From Alphaproteobacteria bacterium (GTDB lineage: Bacteria; Pseudomonadota; Alphaproteobacteria; JAEUKQ01; JAIBAD01), in the NCBI GenBank assembly GCA_019695395.1, contig JAIBAD010000004.1, forward strand, positions 1 to 60,238: a stretch of DNA of 60,238 bases, in the 5' to 3' direction. The translations under genes and the position numbers were made by a program. Below the pieces are notes generated by a model. It was given only the letters and a program-made list of their open reading frames with translations, searched no databases and was not told the DNA's origin. Positions within the stretch are counted from its first letter, which is position 1, and each line of letters opens with the position of its first letter. Positions 8,022-16,592 of the stretch are shown here, one piece after another.

Positions 8022-9488
8022 ATGTCGGCTTTGATGATCCAAGGTACAGGATCGGATGTGGGCAAATCGCTTATTACTGCGGGTCTTTGCCGTTTATTTA
8101 CCAAACGTGGTTTAAAAGTCAGACCTTTTAAACCACAAAATATGTCTAATAATGCAGCTGTAACTATAGATGGGGGCGAAATTGGGCGCGCCCAGGCTTT
8201 ACAAGCTTGGGCATGTAATATTGATCCTAGTATTCATATGAACCCAGTACTTTTGAAACCTCAAGGAAATTCCTATTCTCAGATAATTCTTCAAGGAAAA
8301 TTATGGAATATAATAAAGGCCAGCCAATATCAATTAATGAAATCTACTTTAATGCCTTTTGTTTTAGAAAGTTTTGATAAATTAAAAAATGGATCGGACC
8401 TAATGCTTGTCGAAGGTGCAGGTAGCCCAGCCGAAGTAAATTTAAGAGAAGGTGATATTGCAAATATGGGATTTGCTGAAGCTGCAGATTTACCGGTTAT
8501 TTTAATTGTTGATATTGAAAGAGGTGGGGCCATAGCAAATGTGGTTGGGACTTATACCATTTTAGCAGAACAAGAAAAGAAAAGAATTAAGGGATATATT
8601 ATTAATAAATTTTGTGGAGATCAAAAATTATTTGAAAACGGTATACAAATTATAAAAAATTATACAAAATTACCATGTCTTGGAATTATTCCTTATTTCC
8701 CAAAATTAAAGAACTTACCTGCCGAAGATAGTTTATCATTAAAAAACCTTTATTATAATTCAGAAAAAAAAGATCAAAAAATTAAAATTGCTGTTTTACC
8801 TTTACCAAAAATTTCTAATTTTGATGATCTTGATCCTTTGCGTATGGAAGCAGAAGTTGATCTTTTTTTTGTTCAACCTAAATCTCCATTACCTATGGAT
8901 GTTGATATGATTATCATACCAGGTTCAAAGGCAACGATTTTAGATTTACAATTTATTATTGAACAGGGATGGGATATTGATTTAAAGGCCTATCAACGTC
9001 AAGGTGGCAATATATTAGGAATATGTGGGGGGTATCAAATGTTAGGGTCAATCTTACATGATCCTAACGGTATAGAAGGTGTCCAAGGTAGCTTTGAAGG
9101 GATTGGGTTATTACCTTTAGAAACCATATTTAAAGAAAATAAAATTCTTAAAAGAAATAATGGGTTTATTGTTGGAAGTATGGAAGAAATTTCTGGATAT
9201 GAAATTCATAATGGAGAGACAAAAAGTTTAGAATCTTTACCGTCAATGATTACTTTAATGGATGGACAGGAAATTGGATTTTCATCAAAAGATAAAAAAA
9301 TTTTTGGATGTTATTGGCATGGATTATTTGCCCAAGATAATTTTCGGCAATCATTTCTTAAAAGAATTAAAAGTGATTTTCAAGGAACATTAAAATATCA
9401 AGAAAATATAAATAATATTTTAGATGATTGGACCATTATCCTAGAGGAGGTTTTGGATATTAGTGCAATTTTAAAGATAGCTCGTTAA
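8022..9488 (+). CDS. cobQ: cobyric acid synthase (glutamine-hydrolysing)
   Basis: Amidates side chains b, d, e and g of adenosylcobyrinic a,c-diamide. The N-terminal ATP-dependent synthetase domain begins MIQGTGSDVGKSLITAGLCR and continues with FKPQNMSNNA and GGEIGRAQALQA. The C-terminal class I amidotransferase-like domain has the nucleophile Cys335 in GICGGYQMLG and His433 in YWHGLF. Its 488 aa are full length. The last 4 bp overlap the 3' end of cbiB on the opposite strand, so the two transcripts converge with no room for a terminator. Confidence 0.96.
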   Translation: MSALMIQGTGSDVGKSLITAGLCRLFTKRGLKVRPFKPQNMSNNAAVTIDGGEIGRAQALQAWACNIDPSIHMNPVLLKPQGNSYSQIILQGKLWNIIKASQYQLMKSTLMPFVLESFDKLKNGSDLMLVEGAGSPAEVNLREGDIANMGFAEAADLPVILIVDIERGGAIANVVGTYTILAEQEKKRIKGYIINKFCGDQKLFENGIQIIKNYTKLPCLGIIPYFPKLKNLPAEDSLSLKNLYYNSEKKDQKIKIAVLPLPKISNFDDLDPLRMEAEVDLFFVQPKSPLPMDVDMIIIPGSKATILDLQFIIEQGWDIDLKAYQRQGGNILGICGGYQMLGSILHDPNGIEGVQGSFEGIGLLPLETIFKENKILKRNNGFIVGSMEEISGYEIHNGETKSLESLPSMITLMDGQEIGFSSKDKKIFGCYWHGLFAQDNFRQSFLKRIKSDFQGTLKYQENINNILDDWTIILEEVLDISAILKIAR

Positions 9489-10474
9489 TTTAGCAAATAT
9501 ATTAAACATACTATAAAAATAAATAAAAAATTAATAAAACATCCTATTAGATAAATATTTATGCCTTTTTTTAAGGTATCTACAATTGGATTTTTATCAC
9601 CATTGAAATTGAACCATGACAGTTCTGTAATTTTTCCATTATAAAAACGTGGACCTCCAAGAGCAATATCTAATCCCCCTGCCATAGCAGATTCTGTCCA
9701 TCCTGCATTAGGTGAAAGATGATTTTTTGCTTGTGTTATCATAATTGAAAAAGCTTTTTTACAAGCTTGCCAAGAAAATATTAAAGAAGCTAATGATAAA
9801 AATATTCCCGCTATCCGTGCAGGTAGCCAATTAACACAATCATCTATTTTTGCCGAAGCCCAACCAAAATATTTATACTCATCAGATAAATGACCAATCA
9901 TACTATCCGCTGTATTGATTAATTTATAGGTTATTACACCAGGTAATCCCAAAACTAATCCCCAAAATATAGGAGCTATAACACCATCACAAAAACTTTC
10001 GGCTAAAGATTCTAAGGTTGCTCTTATAATGTCGGGAGAGGAGAGTTTTTGTGTATCTCTACCAACTATATGTGATAAAGCCTTTTGCGCATTAATGATA
10101 TCATTATTGATTAAATAATTTTTAATGAGTGTCACATGTTGGTAAAGACTTTTTTGGGCAATAAATATGCTTATAAGCAAACTAATTAAAACCCATCCAA
10201 AAGGTAGGATAGAAATTAAATTTTCTATTAAGTATGTAAAGCCATATATAAAACATATAAGAAAAATTATTGTAAAACAGCCATTTATTTTTCGATGTTT
10301 ATTGGAATATTTTTTTTTATTGGCAAAACGGTCAAAAATGTTGATGATAGATCCAAATAAGGCAACAGGATGCTTTATTTTTTTATAGAGATAAGAAGGA
10401 TCACCAATTATACTATCAAAAATAATAGCAAAGCCAATGATAATAAAAGGATTATAGGTAAAATAATCTAACAT
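9485..10474 (-). CDS. cbiB: adenosylcobinamide-phosphate synthase (P. denitrificans CobD)
   Basis: Integral membrane enzyme that joins cobyric acid to aminopropanol (phosphate) to give cobinamide (phosphate). The N-terminus FAIIFDSIIGDPSYLYKKIKHPVALFG is the usual start. HIVGRDTQKL, ATLESLAESFCDGVIAPIFW, NTADSMIGHLSDEYKYFGWASAKIDD and AGWTESAMAGGLDIALGG are family signatures. About five hydrophobic segments are seen, with the last at the extreme C-terminus. The gene is alone on the minus strand within the B12 block, with its start 48 bp from cbiX. Its substrate linker comes from cobD at the left end of the block. Confidence 0.95.
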   Translation of the reverse strand: MLDYFTYNPFIIIGFAIIFDSIIGDPSYLYKKIKHPVALFGSIINIFDRFANKKKYSNKHRKINGCFTIIFLICFIYGFTYLIENLISILPFGWVLISLLISIFIAQKSLYQHVTLIKNYLINNDIINAQKALSHIVGRDTQKLSSPDIIRATLESLAESFCDGVIAPIFWGLVLGLPGVITYKLINTADSMIGHLSDEYKYFGWASAKIDDCVNWLPARIAGIFLSLASLIFSWQACKKAFSIMITQAKNHLSPNAGWTESAMAGGLDIALGGPRFYNGKITELSWFNFNGDKNPIVDTLKKGINIYLIGCFINFLFIFIVCLIYLLN

Positions 10475-10522
10475 AATTTTATATTACATGGATTAGATTT
10501 TTATGACTAGAAGAGATTAAAT

Positions 10523-11473
10523 ATGACAAAGCTTGGTATAATGATTTGTGGTCACGGTAGCAGAGATATTGAAGCAATTCATGAATTTAACCAACTTGTT
10601 TCAGATCTTAAACCTAAACTTACATCCTATCATGTGGCGAGCGGTTTTTTAGAATTTGCAAAACCTATTATTAAAGAAGGTTTGGATGTTTTAAAAGAAA
10701 AGGGGGTCAAAAGAATTTTGGCTATTCCTGCCATGTTATTTGCAGCAGGGCATGCAAAAAATGATATACCTTCTGTTTTAAATAACTATAAACATTTAAA
10801 TTCTAATCTTACAATTGATTATGCGCGTGAACTTGCAGTTACCTTAAAATTATTAAAAGTATCGTCCGAAAGAATTACAGAGGCAGAAAATTGTTCAACA
10901 AAAAAAATTGATCGTCAAAATACTTTGTTATTAGTTGTTGGCCGTGGCACATCGGACCCTGATGCGAATTCTAATGTTAGCAAAATTACCCGTATGTTAT
11001 GGGAAGGTATGCAGTTTGGATGGGCAGAAACAGCATATAGTGGGGTTACCTATCCTCTTATTGGGGATGCTTTAAAACGCATTGTATCTCTTGGTTATCA
11101 ACGGATTATTGTTTTCCCATATTTTTTATTTACAGGTGTTTTAGTTAAAAGAATTTATCAAGCTGTTGATGAGATTAGTCACCATTATCCAGAAATTGAT
11201 TTTGTTAAAGCACCCTATCTTAATAATCATCCATTGGTATTAGAAACTTTTATAGATCGTATCCAAGAAATAATCGAAGGTCACAATTTAATGAATTGTT
11301 CCTTATGTAAATACCGGGAACAGGTAATTGGTTTTGAACATGAGGTAGGTACCCCGCAAGTGGGCCATCATCATCATGTAGAAGGTATAGGTCATGATCA
11401 TCATCATAACCACGACCACCACCACAATCATGAACACTTTCATGTTCATCATACCCATGGTCCCAAAAAATAA
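10523..11473 (+). CDS. cbiX: CbiX-type sirohydrochlorin/cobalt chelatase with His-rich tail
   Basis: Long (two-domain) CbiX family protein. Family members insert Co2+ into sirohydrochlorin (early insertion, anaerobic pathway). The N-terminal domain has GIMICGHGSRD and LFAAGHAKNDIP with the catalytic His residues. The second half has VVGRGTSDPDANSNVSK and a chelatase-like fold. The C-terminus (from about residue 279) is a striking His-rich tail with about 20 His in some 35 residues, a metal-binding or storage segment. It leads the operon cbiX-cobH-cobL-cobI-cbiG/cobJ-cobM, with an ATG start 48 bp from divergent cbiB. Coexistence with CobN is unusual on paper but does occur in alphaproteobacterial B12 clusters. 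The actual metal and substrate are not proven by sequence. Confidence 0.88.
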   Translation: MTKLGIMICGHGSRDIEAIHEFNQLVSDLKPKLTSYHVASGFLEFAKPIIKEGLDVLKEKGVKRILAIPAMLFAAGHAKNDIPSVLNNYKHLNSNLTIDYARELAVTLKLLKVSSERITEAENCSTKKIDRQNTLLLVVGRGTSDPDANSNVSKITRMLWEGMQFGWAETAYSGVTYPLIGDALKRIVSLGYQRIIVFPYFLFTGVLVKRIYQAVDEISHHYPEIDFVKAPYLNNHPLVLETFIDRIQEIIEGHNLMNCSLCKYREQVIGFEHEVGTPQVGHHHHVEGIGHDHHHNHDHHHNHEHFHVHHTHGPKK

Positions 11474-11478
11474 TTAAA

Positions 11479-12117
11479 ATGATTTTTGATTATATTAAAA
11501 ATCCAGAAGAAATTTATAAAAAAAGTTTTGACATCATCACAAAAGAAGCTTGTCTTGATAAATTTTCTTCGGATGTACAACCTCTTGTCATACGTTTAAT
11601 CCATGCCTGTGGTATAACAGAAATTGTACATAATCTTGTTTTAACAGATGGTTTTATTGAAAAAGCAAAATCCATATTACAAAAACCATGTAATATTTTT
11701 TGTGATACATATATGGTTACACAAGGTATTATAAAGAAAAATGTTCCAGAATTTTGTGAAATTAAGTGTTTTATTAATGAGGATAAAATACTAGAACATT
11801 CAAAAAATAATCATACGACCAAAGCTGCTGCTGCCGTTGATTTTTGGAATGATGGTAAAGATTTACAAAATTCTATTATTGTAATTGGTAATGCTCCTAC
11901 AGCATTATTTCGTTTACTAGAAAAGATATATCAAGGTTTGATTAAGCCTGGCTTAATATGTGCTTTTCCCGTTGGTTTCGTAGGGGCAATCGAATCCAAG
12001 CAAGCACTTATTGATATGAATGCGGATATACCTTTTATTACTTTAAAAGGAAGGTTGGGGGGAAGTGCGATGGCAAGTGCGGTTTTAAATTCTTTATTAA
12101 TTGAGTTTTGTACATAA
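11479..12117 (+). CDS. cobH: precorrin-8X methylmutase
   Basis: Moves the C-11 methyl group to C-12, converting precorrin-8X to hydrogenobyrinic acid. The catalytic His is in VIRLIHACG (His42, equivalent to His43 of P. denitrificans CobH). CDTYMVTQGI, VIGNAPTALFRLLE and FPVGFVGAIESKQAL are family motifs. Its 212 aa are normal. It lies 5 bp after cbiX, and its TAA overlaps the ATG of cobL by one base, indicating translational coupling. Confidence 0.96.
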   Translation: MIFDYIKNPEEIYKKSFDIITKEACLDKFSSDVQPLVIRLIHACGITEIVHNLVLTDGFIEKAKSILQKPCNIFCDTYMVTQGIIKKNVPEFCEIKCFINEDKILEHSKNNHTTKAAAAVDFWNDGKDLQNSIIVIGNAPTALFRLLEKIYQGLIKPGLICAFPVGFVGAIESKQALIDMNADIPFITLKGRLGGSAMASAVLNSLLIEFCT

Positions 12118-13322
12118 TGAATCCATGGCTTACAATTATTGGATTAAATCAAAAAGGGATAGGTACTTTATCAGCGGATGCCCAGCATGCTCTTCACCAT
12201 GCAGAAATAGTAGTGGCTGCTCAAAAATATCATGATTATTTTCCGGAATTAAAAACAGAACGTTGGATTTGGCGCAGGCCGCTTAAAAGAACTTTAGATG
12301 CTCTAGAAAAGGTAAGGGGAAAAAAGGTTGTTGTGTTAGCAACAGGCGATCCTATGTGGTTTGGTGTAGGGGTAAGTTTAAGCAAAAGATTTTTGCCCCA
12401 TGAAATGTCTATTATACCAGGTATATCGGCTTTCTCGCTTGTGTGTGCAAGGTTGGGTTGGTCTATTTCAACAACAGTTTGTATAACAATGCATGGTAGG
12501 CCTATTAATCAATTAGTTAATTTTCTTGCTCCTCATCAACGTCTAATACTTTTAAGTCATGATCAAACTACCCCTTCAAAAATAGCAAATTTGTTAACTG
12601 AGCGCGGTTATGGATCAAGCAAAATGATAGTTTTTTCAGATATGAATAGTTTATCTGAAAAATATATAGAAGGTTTAGCAAAAAATAATAATTTTTTAGA
12701 TTGTTCAGATTTTAACACCATTGCTATTGAATGTAGTGAAGGTGAGGTAAATTCTTTAATGCCCTTGACGATTGGATTACCTGATGATGTTTTTCATCAC
12801 GATGGGCAGTTAACAAAATATAAAATTAGAACTTTAACTTTGTCGGCCTTAATGCCAATGCCCAATCAAACTTTATGGGATATTGGGGCAGGGTGCGGTT
12901 CGATTTCAATTGAGTGGGCGCGTTATCATTCAACAATGAAATCTTATGCAATAGAAAAAAATGAAAAAAGATGTCAATTTATAAAAGAAAATTCCGATAG
13001 CTTTGGATTATCTAATATAGATATTTTATCTGGAACAGCACCTGAAATTTTAAATAATTTAGAAAAACCAGATGCCATATTTATTGGCGGTGGTTTATTA
13101 GAAAAAAATATGATCGATATATGTTGGCAAGCTTTAAAAAAATCAGGACGCTTAGTAATTAATACAGTAACCATAGAAAGTGAACAAGAAATTTTAAAAA
13201 TATATAAAAATTTAGGTGGTAAATTAAGTAAAATATCAATTGAACAACCTGACTTACTAGGAGAATTAACAGTATGGCGTAAATCAATGCCCGTTACACA
13301 ATTAACGGTTATAAAAACATGA
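12117..13322 (+). CDS. cobL: precorrin-6Y C5,15-methyltransferase (decarboxylating), CbiE-CbiT fusion
   Basis: Methylates C-5 and C-15 and decarboxylates the C-12 acetate. The N-terminal CbiE-like tetrapyrrole methylase domain (about residues 1-200) has VVVLATGDPMWFGVG and SIIPGISAFSLVCARLGW. The C-terminal CbiT-like Rossmann methyltransferase (about 215-400) has DIGAGCGSISIEWAR and FIGGGLLEKNMID. An upstream in-frame TTG at 12108 was rejected in favour of the ATG overlapping the cobH stop. The last 4 bp overlap cobI (ATGA). Confidence 0.95.
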   Translation: MNPWLTIIGLNQKGIGTLSADAQHALHHAEIVVAAQKYHDYFPELKTERWIWRRPLKRTLDALEKVRGKKVVVLATGDPMWFGVGVSLSKRFLPHEMSIIPGISAFSLVCARLGWSISTTVCITMHGRPINQLVNFLAPHQRLILLSHDQTTPSKIANLLTERGYGSSKMIVFSDMNSLSEKYIEGLAKNNNFLDCSDFNTIAIECSEGEVNSLMPLTIGLPDDVFHHDGQLTKYKIRTLTLSALMPMPNQTLWDIGAGCGSISIEWARYHSTMKSYAIEKNEKRCQFIKENSDSFGLSNIDILSGTAPEILNNLEKPDAIFIGGGLLEKNMIDICWQALKKSGRLVINTVTIESEQEILKIYKNLGGKLSKISIEQPDLLGELTVWRKSMPVTQLTVIKT

Positions 13323-14026
13323 CACAGGTTTGGGGAATTGGGGTTGGGCCAGGTGATCCAGAATTATTAACTATTAAAGCTTTAAAAATTATTCAAAAAG
13401 TAGATATATTAATTTTTCCACAAACAAATTCAAATCAAACTATGGCTTATAATATAGTCCAATCTTTTATATCAGATAAACAAAAAAAGATTTTTTTTGA
13501 TTTACCACTTCACCAACAAGAAACTGAAAGAAAAAAAATTTATACAGATTTTTCGGCACAAATAGTAGATTATATAAATAAAAAACATTCAATAGCTATT
13601 ATATGTGAAGGTGATCCATTTTTTTATGGATCATTTATTTATTTATATATGATTCTAAAAGATTATATTAATATTGAAATTGTTCCTGGTATATCATCTG
13701 TATTATCGTCATCCAGTGCAGCAAAAATCCCTATGGTATTTGGTACAAATAGTTTTTTGGTTTTGCCTGCAATTTTACCGGATGTGATACTTAGAGAAAA
13801 AATAAAAACGGCTGAATCCGTTGTATTTATTAAAATTGGTCGGCATTTTCCCAAATTGTTCAATATTTTAAGAGATATGGATCTGGATCAAAAAGCCATG
13901 TATGTAGAATATGCGACTTCACCTAATATGAGCATTTTACCTTTAAATCAGGTTGATAAAGAAAATATACCTTATTTTTCTTTAATTTTAATTCCAAATT
14001 TAGACAATATATTTATTGAAAATTAA
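13319..14026 (+). CDS. cobI: precorrin-2 C20-methyltransferase
   Basis: SAM-dependent tetrapyrrole methylase that adds the C-20 methyl group to precorrin-2 (or cobalt-precorrin-2 as CbiL). The N-terminal GVGPGDPELLTIKALKII, AIICEGDPFFYGSFIYLY and IVPGISSVLSSSSAAKIPM are the usual SAM-binding signatures of this subfamily. At 235 aa the length is typical. Start and stop are tightly packed: it overlaps cobL by 4 bp and lies 2 bp from the cbiG-cobJ gene. Sequence alone does not tell whether the substrate already carries cobalt. Confidence 0.93.
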   Translation: MTQVWGIGVGPGDPELLTIKALKIIQKVDILIFPQTNSNQTMAYNIVQSFISDKQKKIFFDLPLHQQETERKKIYTDFSAQIVDYINKKHSIAIICEGDPFFYGSFIYLYMILKDYINIEIVPGISSVLSSSSAAKIPMVFGTNSFLVLPAILPDVILREKIKTAESVVFIKIGRHFPKLFNILRDMDLDQKAMYVEYATSPNMSILPLNQVDKENIPYFSLILIPNLDNIFIEN

Positions 14027-14028
14027 TT

Positions 14029-15822
14029 ATGATTGCGCTTATTGTTTTTACTTCTTCATCTTATGATTTAGCAAAACGAATTCAAAATTCATTGAAAGAT
14101 ACCATTATTCATGTGTATAAATCAGTTAAAAATTATGATGATAAGAAAGATATAGTTTTTGATGATGTCAATTCGCATTTATGTCATATTTTTAAACAAA
14201 GACAGCCAATAGTTGGTATTTGTGCCGCCGGTATTTTAATACGTAGTTTAGCAAATGTTTTACATAATAAAGAGAAAGAACCTCCGGTCTTGGCAATTGA
14301 TCATCATGGGACAATAGTTATACCTTTATTGGGTGGACATAAAGGTGCTAACAAGCTTACACAGGATATCAGTAGAATAATTAATGCACATCCATGCATA
14401 ACAACAGCAAGCGATCAATTACTAGGATTTTCATTGGATGATTTACCTTGGGGTTGGAAATTTGATAATCAACAAACTATGAAAGAAGCAACAGCTTTAT
14501 TGTTGGAGCAACAATCAGTTAATCTTAATATAGATACAAAGGTGGATCATTCTTGGTTGTCTGAAAAATTAACTATAGATAAGGATGCCAATATTAAAAT
14601 TTGTTTAACAGAAAAAATAATACATGATTATAAAACTTTATCTATACATCCAGCCACTTTAGCTATAGGTATTGGATGTGAACGCTTTACCGATTTTACA
14701 GAATTAGAAGAATTAGTTTTATCAACCTTATCGAAAGCTAATTTATCTATATGTTCTGTTGCGTGTTTATGTTCAATAGGTATTAAAATGATTGAGCCTG
14801 CTTTTCATGAACTTGCAAAAAAATTTTCTATACCTTTAAGATTTTTTAATAAAGATGAACTTAATAAACAAAAAGATAGATTGATAAATCCATCTCAAAC
14901 GGTCTTTGATAGTATAGGTGTTTGGGGGGTGGCTGAATCAGCTGCTTTAGCAGCAGTTGGAGAAGATGGGCAGTTAATTGTTGAAAAACAAAAATCAAAT
15001 CGTGCTACTTGTGCAATTGCAAGAAGTAACAAAATTATTGCTGCTGATAAAATTGGTCAGGCAAGAGGTACATTATCTGTTGTGGGGTTGGGACCCGGAT
15101 CTTTTGGTATGCGAACAAATGAAGCAGAAAAAATACTTTTACAAACTGAACATATTGTTGGATATGAAGGATATATTAAGCTTATTGAAAATATAATTCA
15201 TAATCAAAAGATACATCTTTTTGCATTAGGTCAAGAGCAAGAGCGTGTTGAAAAAGCATTAGATTTAGCAAGCCAGGGAAGCAAAGTTGCTTTAGTTTGT
15301 TCGGGTGATCCTGGTATTTATGCAATGGCAAGTCTTGTTTTTGAATGTTTAGATAAATCACAATCAACTGAATGGTCAAGGATCTATGTTCAAATAATTC
15401 CTGGTATATCTGCCATGCATGCAGTTTCTGCACGTTTTGGCGCACCATTAGGTCATGATTTCTGTGCTGTATCTCTTTCTGATCTTTTAACCCCATGGGG
15501 GATAATTGAAAAAAGGATTACAGCTGCTGCACAAGCAGATTTTGTGATTGCATTTTATAATCCAACATCACGTCAACGTGATTGGCAACTTCAAGAAGCG
15601 TGTCGTATCATAAATCGATTTCGTGACCCCTTAACCCCTGTAATTATAGGTCAGTCTGTTGGTAGAGCTGAAGAAAAGCTTATGTACACAAATCTACAAG
15701 AAATTAATTTTCAAGATATAGATATGTTTTCTTTAGTTATAATTGGCAATAGCCAGACGCGTAAATTTGAAAAGAAAGATGGCAATTTTTGGATTTATAC
15801 ACCAAGAGGATATAAATTATGA
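14029..15822 (+). CDS. cobJ: fusion of CbiG (cobalt-precorrin-5A hydrolase/CobE-like) with precorrin-3B C17-methyltransferase
   Basis: Three parts are visible. Residues about 45-135 are CbiG N-terminal-like (GICAAGILIRSLANVL, HHGTIVIPLLGGHKGANKLTQ, ITTASD). Residues about 208-335 are CbiG C-terminal/CobE-like (GIGCERFTDF, LRFFNKDEL, GVAESAAL, KSNRATCAIARS). From about 345 the CobJ/CbiH methylase begins (SVVGLGPGSFGMRT, VALVCSGDPGIYAMA, IIPGISAMHAVSARFGAPLGHDF, AFYNPTSRQR). CbiG opens the ring-contraction lactone in the anaerobic pathway; CobJ methylates C-17 and contracts the ring. Such fusions are known in alphaproteobacteria. The 4-bp overlap with cobM (ATGA) indicates coupled translation. 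Confidence 0.93.
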   Translation: MIALIVFTSSSYDLAKRIQNSLKDTIIHVYKSVKNYDDKKDIVFDDVNSHLCHIFKQRQPIVGICAAGILIRSLANVLHNKEKEPPVLAIDHHGTIVIPLLGGHKGANKLTQDISRIINAHPCITTASDQLLGFSLDDLPWGWKFDNQQTMKEATALLLEQQSVNLNIDTKVDHSWLSEKLTIDKDANIKICLTEKIIHDYKTLSIHPATLAIGIGCERFTDFTELEELVLSTLSKANLSICSVACLCSIGIKMIEPAFHELAKKFSIPLRFFNKDELNKQKDRLINPSQTVFDSIGVWGVAESAALAAVGEDGQLIVEKQKSNRATCAIARSNKIIAADKIGQARGTLSVVGLGPGSFGMRTNEAEKILLQTEHIVGYEGYIKLIENIIHNQKIHLFALGQEQERVEKALDLASQGSKVALVCSGDPGIYAMASLVFECLDKSQSTEWSRIYVQIIPGISAMHAVSARFGAPLGHDFCAVSLSDLLTPWGIIEKRITAAAQADFVIAFYNPTSRQRDWQLQEACRIINRFRDPLTPVIIGQSVGRAEEKLMYTNLQEINFQDIDMFSLVIIGNSQTRKFEKKDGNFWIYTPRGYKL

Positions 15823-16592
15823 AAGTATATTTTATTGGTGCGGGCCCAGGTGCGGCAGATCTAATAACTTTACGTGCCAAAAATTTGATTGAGAAATGTC
15901 CTGTTATTTTATATGCAGGATCACTAGTTCCAGTTGAAGTTTTATCATATGCTTTAGATAATGCCAAAATTATTGATACGGCATCTTTAACACTAGAGGA
16001 AATTATTCAACATATTGGAGAAGCAAAAAAAACAGATCAAGATGTTGCACGCTTGCATTCAGGTGATCCATCGATTTATGGGGCTATAGCTGAACAGATG
16101 CGTTGTTTAGATAATTTAAAAATTGATTATGAAATTATACCTGGTGTTTCATCTTTTACAGCGGCGGCGGCAGTTTTAAAAAAAGAACTGACTTTACCTT
16201 CTATTAGTCAGACTATTATTCTAACCCGTACAAATGGCGTAGCTTCGTCTATGCCTGAAAAGGAAGATTTAAAAAAACTTGCTCAATCTTGCGCAACATT
16301 GGCAATTTATTTATCGATTAAAAATATTAAATCGATTATTAAAACATTAAAGCCGCTGTATGGTGAAACATGTCCAATTGTTATTTGTTATAGGGTAAGT
16401 TGGCCTGATCAATTAATTGTTCAAGCTACTTTAGAAACGATTCTTGAAAAATTAAAACCACATAAATTAACCCGTACAGCTCTTATTCTTGTAGGATGGG
16501 TTTTATCAGATGACCAACAATTTACTGATAGCAAACTTTATGATCCAACCCATCAACATCTCTTAAGACCAGCTAAAAAATCTATATCTTAA
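15819..16592 (+). CDS. cobM: precorrin-4 C11-methyltransferase
   Basis: Tetrapyrrole methylase that adds the C-11 methyl group (CbiF in the anaerobic scheme). The N-terminus has FIGAGPGAADLITLRAKNLI and ILYAGSLVPVEVL. DVARLHSGDPSIYGAIAEQM, IIPGVSSFTAAAAVLKKELTLP and RTALILVGWVL complete the CobM pattern. Its 257 aa are the normal length. It is the last gene of the cbiX operon, and its 3' end overlaps the 3' end of cobK on the other strand by 11 bp. Confidence 0.95.
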   Translation: MKVYFIGAGPGAADLITLRAKNLIEKCPVILYAGSLVPVEVLSYALDNAKIIDTASLTLEEIIQHIGEAKKTDQDVARLHSGDPSIYGAIAEQMRCLDNLKIDYEIIPGVSSFTAAAAVLKKELTLPSISQTIILTRTNGVASSMPEKEDLKKLAQSCATLAIYLSIKNIKSIIKTLKPLYGETCPIVICYRVSWPDQLIVQATLETILEKLKPHKLTRTALILVGWVLSDDQQFTDSKLYDPTHQHLLRPAKKSIS

